Both the position numbers and the translations under genes were made by a program. A DNA stretch of 6,955 nt, taken from Planctomycetota bacterium. Lineage in GTDB: Bacteria; Planctomycetota; Planctomycetia; Pirellulales; Pirellulaceae. The notes under the pieces are model-generated. The model searched no databases. It was not told the origin of the DNA and saw nothing but the letters and a program-made list of their open reading frames with translations. Location: positions 1 through 6,955 of the forward strand of contig JAPLNJ010000265.1 in NCBI GenBank assembly GCA_026692885.1, read 5' to 3'. Each line of letters starts with the position of its first letter. Position 1 is the stretch's first letter. Positions 6,001 through 6,955 of this stretch are shown here, piece by piece.

Positions 6001-6955
6001 TCGGCCGCAAGAATCCCAGCCACGTGCGTCCCATGACCGTTGTCGTCGAAGGGGTCGTTATCATTGTTCACGAAATCCCAGCCGACCAGATCGTCTACGA
6101 ACTCGGGACCCAGAGCATCTGCGCGATTGCCGTCCTCGTTGATGCCGTTGACCCAGCGCGAATCGTGCAACAGGTCGCCCGCGTCGATATAGCCGTTCTG
6201 ATTCAGATCGCTGACGTAGTTCCGGTTGGCCGGATCGTTCAGGTCGGCAAAGGTGTACGCTCCGTCGTGATCCGCATCGAACAGCGCCGCCTTGATTTCC
6301 GAGGGGATCTCCCCCTGGTTAATCCACACCTGCCGGTACAGGTCGGGATGGGTGTAGTCGACGCCCGAATCGAGGACCGCAACCACGGGAGCGGCCTGGC
6401 TCTGCGTGATCTCCCAGGCTGCGGGAGCCTGGATCTTGTCCAGTCCGAATTGCTCGGAGTAGCGCGGATCGTTGGGCACCGCCAGTGCTTCGGCGCGAGA
6501 ATCCGGCTCGAAATAGGCCACGTCGGGATTGTTGCGGAGCGAATCCGCAGCCCGGGCCTCGTCGTCGCCGAGCGTCAGCACCAGGACTTGTCCGGGCAGC
6601 CCCAATCCCCGCACGACCTGGAAGTCCACGGCTGCCGTGTCCAGCAGTCGCTCCACCGCAGCAGCCGAATCCAGGTGTTGGCTCGCCGCAGCGTTCAGCT
6701 GCACGATCCAGCGCGACCAGCCGACGTCAATCTGACGACTGTCGCTCCCGCTCGTCAGACTGCTGGCCGTGACAGCGTCCGCCCCGGTGTAGATCTGCGG
6801 CACGGTGCCGAACCCGGCCGGGGTTATCGGCCCGTAGTCCGCGATTCCCGGACCCTCCAGAACCAGCCGTGGTTCAAGCAGTTCCAATCGCTGCTGCGAC
6901 TGCCGACGGGCACGCAATCGATTGTCTGCCGACCGACGCCCCAACCGCTGATGCT
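1..6955 (-). CDS. Giant multidomain secreted subtilisin-like serine protease with beta-helix and tandem P domains (partial at both ends)
   Basis: One minus-strand frame (codons start at 6953, 6950 and so on) is open through the whole window, 2317 codons with no stop, and every recognised domain lies in it. It encodes a predicted extracellular peptidase S8 protein: LEPR-type N-terminus, I9-like propeptide, S8 catalytic domain with a complete Asp195-His307-Ser490 triad plus Asn417, beta-sandwich, CSLREA/beta-helix/choice-of-anchor Q block, SdrD B-like domain, FG-GAP-like motif, and at least six P domains. No methionine precedes the propeptide, so the start codon is expected just past the right edge. 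In-frame TTG codons at residues 4 and 13 are possible but less likely starts. The C-terminus lies beyond the left edge, inside or after a seventh P domain. Cysteines are very rare (I noticed four), which is usual for such secreted proteins. Substrate and physiological role cannot be read from the sequence. Planctomycete origin is inferred from the architecture. Confidence 0.95.
39..479 (-). repeat. P/Homo B domain 6 (residues about 2159-2305)
   Basis: Unit of 147 residues, the longest. Motifs are SDLDLTFDLRHPADGQL, YLTSPWGTRVELFRDVGGSG, TTLDDEA, FTGRFRPAGLLSAYDNQSP, NGVWTLELTD (Trp2267) and ERWSLTLAP. At its start the usual VP pair is AP (SSAPPLEV), and DGQDP is DNQSP. Confidence 0.9.
480..905 (-). 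repeat. P/Homo B domain 5 (residues about 2017-2158)
   Basis: Unit of 142 residues. Motifs are QDLDVVLDVAHPSTQDL, FLTSPTGTRVELFGEIGG, TRLDDEA, FTGRFRPGQALSAFDGQDP, NGIWTLEIVD (Trp2124) and EGWGLSLTF. It stays close to the array consensus throughout. Confidence 0.92.
906..1343 (-). repeat. P/Homo B domain 4 (residues about 1871-2016)
   Basis: Unit of 146 residues. Motifs are FDVDVVVDITHTWDADL, SLTSPSGTCVELFNRVGWSG, TTLDDGA, FIGHFRPQQPLSSFAGEDP, NGVWILSLLD (Trp1978) and SWSLVLTP. It departs from its neighbours at several otherwise conserved columns (DDG for DDE, GHF for GRF, AGED for DGQD, WILSL for WTLEL) and carries Cys1922. Confidence 0.92.
1344..1778 (-). repeat. P/Homo B domain 3 (residues about 1726-1870)
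   Basis: Unit of 145 residues. Motifs are FDLDVTVDIT, AHLISPSGTRVTLFSNLDGS, TTLDDEA, FTGRFQPQGLLAAFDGQDP, NGVWTLELFD (Trp1833) and ENWSLAVTS. The DNA for AFDGQDPNG is identical to that of domain 5. Confidence 0.92.
1779..2201 (-). repeat. P/Homo B domain 2 (residues about 1585-1725)
   Basis: Unit of 141 residues. Motifs are DVRLDITHFRDTDLAVYL, TSPAGTRICLFSWLGGNGGN, TRLDDEA, FTGRFRPAQALSVFDGQDP, HGTWTLEIYD (Trp1692) and EDWALILTP. It carries two of the protein's rare cysteines, Cys1638 in RICLF and Cys1704 in NACTG. Confidence 0.92.
2202..2609 (-). repeat. P/Homo B domain 1 (residues about 1449-1584)
   Basis: First unit of the tandem array, 136 residues from DVPVVIRD to the linker before the next unit. 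Core motifs are LRVYLTSPAGTRLLLL, TTLDDAA, FVGRFHPETPLSAF, DEDPNGVWTLEL (Trp1552) and DGWTLWLTP. P domains are jelly-roll beta-sandwiches that follow and stabilise the catalytic domain in kexin/furin-type subtilases. It is the shortest and most divergent full copy: it has DDAA where most other copies have DDEA, and no F-x-x-x-G-x-x-G motif before TTLDD. Confidence 0.88.
2646..2705 (-). other. Lone FG-GAP/VCBS-like motif (residues 1417-1436)
   Basis: SAVVADWNRDGAQDFLVATA matches a single blade motif of FG-GAP/VCBS repeats (v-x-x-D-x-N-x-D-G-x-x-D-l-v-v-a), with Asp1422, Asn1424, Asp1426 and Asp1430 as the expected calcium ligands. Normally several such repeats build a beta-propeller, but only one is present here, between the SdrD-like domain and the first P domain. 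It could be a remnant or an isolated calcium-binding linker. Confidence 0.5.
2754..3020 (-). other. SdrD B-like domain with two calcium loops (residues about 1312-1400)
   Basis: The segment reads GTKFNDLNGNGQRDVGEPGL, then WTIFLDLDGDGVVDSGEP, TDETGSYAFSGLAPGPYRAV and GWLQTTP. This is the standard pattern of SdrD B-like/prealbumin-like surface modules (W-x-D-x-N-x-D-G-x-x-D-x-x-E-P-G-L ... G-x-Y-x-F-x-x-L-x-P-G-x-Y-x-V). Two 12-residue loops, DLNGNGQRDVGE (2961-2996) and DLDGDGVVDSGE (2895-2930), have the spacing of EF-hand-type calcium sites. Such domains stiffen surface proteins in the presence of calcium. It connects the beta-helix block to the P-domain array. Confidence 0.8.
3030..3392 (-). 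other. Choice-of-anchor Q-like end of the beta-helix (residues 1188-1308)
   Basis: The series of motifs GNTIVASNT, SLGNNLIGFGSG, DPRLGPLADNGGPVPTHEPL, GSPAIDRANP, DQRGILRPQDGDGDGD and DIGAVEL, in that order, is the hallmark of choice-of-anchor Q family proteins. In that family the segment usually stands near the C-terminus, before a variable anchor. Here it is internal, with more than 1000 residues following. The DGDGDGD stretch before LWPDIGAVE is acidic and could bind calcium. Confidence 0.75.
3393..4025 (-). other. Right-handed parallel beta-helix with GGG ladder (residues 977-1187)
   Basis: The segment opens with TVIDGQQIDRVLDVFPGVRL and TLQNVVVTGG, then repeats coils of the form 'GGG-(I/V/L)-x-N/x-x-G ... 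L-x-(I/V)-x-x-S-x-(I/V/L)-x-x-N-x-A/T'. Seven GGG-hydrophobic turns lie with their first Gly ending at about 3920, 3845, 3770, 3698, 3623, 3530 and 3434, that is every 24-25 residues for the first five and 31-32 residues for the last steps. This is the pectate-lyase/polymorphic-outer-membrane-protein style of beta-helix seen in CSLREA and choice-of-anchor Q proteins. It probably forms a rigid stalk or a carbohydrate-binding surface. No catalytic residues of polysaccharide lyases can be assigned. Confidence 0.78.
4044..4220 (-). repeat. Duplicated module copy 2 inside the insertion (residues 912-970)
   Basis: The core reads DGESFSLTYGERTVRFEFDR followed by DGQVLLGNEPIVVAAT and AEVGDRVVQAIRAAG. 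It is the diverged partner of copy 1, with a start-to-start distance of 95 residues (Asp822 to Asp917). It ends immediately before LLGNTVIDG, where the beta-helix resumes. The two copies are clearly related in protein but not obviously in DNA, so the duplication is old. Confidence 0.6.
4335..4502 (-). repeat. Duplicated module copy 1 inside the insertion (residues 818-873)
   Basis: The core reads DGGILRISNG, AVIYEFDADGTVQGG, then SDAASAVAARIVAAVED. It aligns with copy 2 (core from residue 917) over about 52 positions: shared DG at the start, NG/YG turn, EFD-x-DG-x-V, a Gly two to three residues later, and an amphipathic Ala/Val-rich helix at the end. Units of this form (strand, EFD-x-DG turn, strand, helix) occur in other giant bacterial surface proteins. 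Function is unknown; the D-x-DG turn could bind calcium. Confidence 0.6.
4683..4922 (-). other. CSLREA-like segment, N-terminal cap of the beta-helix (residues 678-757)
   Basis: The segment runs LGQFRVNSFEDTVDENPG, STLRAAVMEANA, NTIFLPAGDF and finally DIRDDLTLIGAG. This is the order of CSLREA domains (a 'v-t-t-x-D', then 'SLREAI-x-x-AN', then 'I-x-L-P-x-G-x-Y-x-L', then 'l-x-I-x-G-x-G'). TLRAAVMEANA replaces the name-giving CSLREA, and the cysteine is absent. In known proteins this domain caps a right-handed beta-helix in secreted adhesin-like proteins. Here the helix resumes only after a 215-residue insertion. Confidence 0.65.
4938..5291 (-). other. Beta-sandwich (Ig-like) domain after the protease (residues about 555-672)
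   Basis: Directly after the last helix of the protease comes a strand-rich segment with DIAVRFDDNLAVDVSSLGSADLLVRR, split by short polar turns, then TLTARYRLTPPGGSWDYQDNG and GTYEIYLQPGEVTDV. Segments resembling 'TYTDD-x-x-VDVSSL-x-x-x-DLLV' recur in large bacterial surface proteins as a beta-sandwich spacer. I recognise the type by pattern only and assign no function beyond a spacer or binding module. It ends at about FVVDVLD, before the CSLREA-like segment. Confidence 0.5.
6174..6209 (-). other. EF-hand/dockerin-like calcium loop 2 inside the protease (residues 249-260)
   Basis: The twelve residues DLNQNGYIDAGD, followed by LL, fit the EF-hand/dockerin loop (D-x-N-x-N-G-x-I-D-x-x-D). It begins only 11 residues after loop 1 ends, so the two form a pair, as in dockerins. 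It belongs to the insertion between the Asp and His boxes of the protease. Confidence 0.6.
6243..6278 (-). other. EF-hand-like calcium loop 1 inside the protease (residues 226-237)
   Basis: The twelve residues DADHDGAYTFAD fit the canonical EF-hand loop pattern: Asp at positions 1, 3, 5 and 12 and Gly at 6. It lies between catalytic Asp195 and His307, followed by LNDP. Calcium binding is inferred from the pattern and is consistent with calcium-stabilised subtilases. The hydrophobic position 8 is Tyr, which is less typical. Confidence 0.55.
6501..6716 (-). other. Inhibitor I9-like propeptide (residues about 80-151)
   Basis: This segment begins with RWIVQL at residues 81-86, passes through a helix-like stretch rich in Ala, Leu and Glu (AAAVERLLDTAAV), and ends with NPDVAYFEPDS, the Y-x-E-P-D type ending typical of subtilase propeptides just before the mature enzyme. 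It then runs into PNDPRYSEQFGLDKI, the usual start of the mature S8 fold. In the family the propeptide acts as an intramolecular chaperone and inhibitor that is cleaved off by the enzyme itself. Assignment rests on position and these motifs. The exact cleavage site, probably near residues 151-159, is inferred. Confidence 0.65.
6852..6953 (-). other. Arg-rich N-terminal export-type segment with LEPR motif (residues 1-34)
   Basis: The first 29 visible residues contain nine arginines and end in LELLEPRLVLEG, with LEPR at residues 26-29. This matches the LEPR-x-L-L N-terminal motif found near the start of many large planctomycete exported proteins, where a basic stretch precedes LEPR and then a short hydrophobic run. 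It is used here to argue that the true start codon lies only a few to a few tens of codons beyond the right edge. A classical long hydrophobic signal-peptide core is not visible. A Gly/Thr/Ser-rich linker (residues 35-81) follows before the propeptide. Confidence 0.75.

Larger units (their letters stand above)
5313..6479 (-). other. Peptidase S8 subtilisin catalytic domain (residues about 159-547)
   Basis: All catalytic signatures of the subtilase family are present in order. The Asp box VVAVLDSGVD has Asp195 (6369-6371). The His box NGHGTHVAG has His307 (6033-6035). The oxyanion-hole Asn417 sits in FVAGAGNGN (5703-5705). The Ser box SGTSMATPFVSGAAAL has nucleophile Ser490 (5484-5486). The protein is therefore predicted to be an active endopeptidase. 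The Asp-to-His spacing of 112 residues is much longer than in classical subtilisins (D32 to H64) because of an acidic insertion with two EF-hand-like loops. A second extended region lies between NNSWVSKEGFS and the Asn box. The domain closes with DRGLIASGGRLNAARSL, the usual last helix of the fold. Confidence 0.96.

Noticed and set aside
6780..6955. Promoter, ribosome binding site or start codon for the gene within the right end
   Set aside because: The frame is still open at 6953. The first in-frame methionine lies far inside the protease, and in-frame TTG codons at residues 4 and 13 lack a convincing upstream context in the window.
1..6955. tRNA, rRNA, terminator hairpins or other intergenic elements
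   Set aside because: None was recognised on reading, and the window contains no intergenic space.

Overview
The window lies inside a single very large protein gene on the minus strand. One reading frame (codon 1 at 6953-6951) stays open for 2317 codons from the right edge to the left edge, with no stop. Recognisable protein domains follow one another in that frame without interruption, so I see no frameshift. Both gene ends lie outside the window: the start is probably only a short distance beyond the right edge, and the C-terminus is beyond the left edge. No other gene, RNA gene, mobile element or CRISPR array is supported. The longer open frames on the plus strand are antisense shadows of this gene. 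Residue numbers below count from the first complete codon at the right edge, so residue n occupies bases 6954-3n to 6956-3n.

The organism is probably a GC-rich bacterium of the Planctomycetota (Pirellulales-like). This is inferred from the arginine-rich N-terminus ending in an LEPR-x-L-L-like motif, the subtilase type, the dockerin/EF-hand-like loops, and the mixture of CSLREA, choice-of-anchor Q, SdrD-like and P domains. All of these are typical of giant secreted planctomycete proteins.

Layout in protein order (right to left on the map): Arg-rich LEPR export-type N-terminus (6852-6953); inhibitor I9-like propeptide (6501-6716); peptidase S8 subtilase with intact Asp195/His307/Asn417/Ser490 and two EF-hand-like loops inserted between Asp and His (5313-6479); beta-sandwich (4938-5291); CSLREA-like beta-helix entry (4683-4922); an insertion carrying two diverged copies of a roughly 53-residue unit (4026-4670); the right-handed beta-helix with a GGG ladder (3393-4025); choice-of-anchor Q-like segment (3030-3392); SdrD B-like domain with two calcium loops (2754-3020); a lone FG-GAP/VCBS-like motif (2646-2705); then six complete P/Homo B domains in tandem (2609 down to 39) and the beginning of a seventh (1-38).

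Taken together, this is a predicted secreted, calcium-dependent serine protease fused to an adhesin-like beta-helix stalk and a long P-domain array. The domains are individually known. The unusual points are their combination, the separation of the P domains from the catalytic domain by about 900 residues, and the interruption of the beta-helix by a duplicated module.
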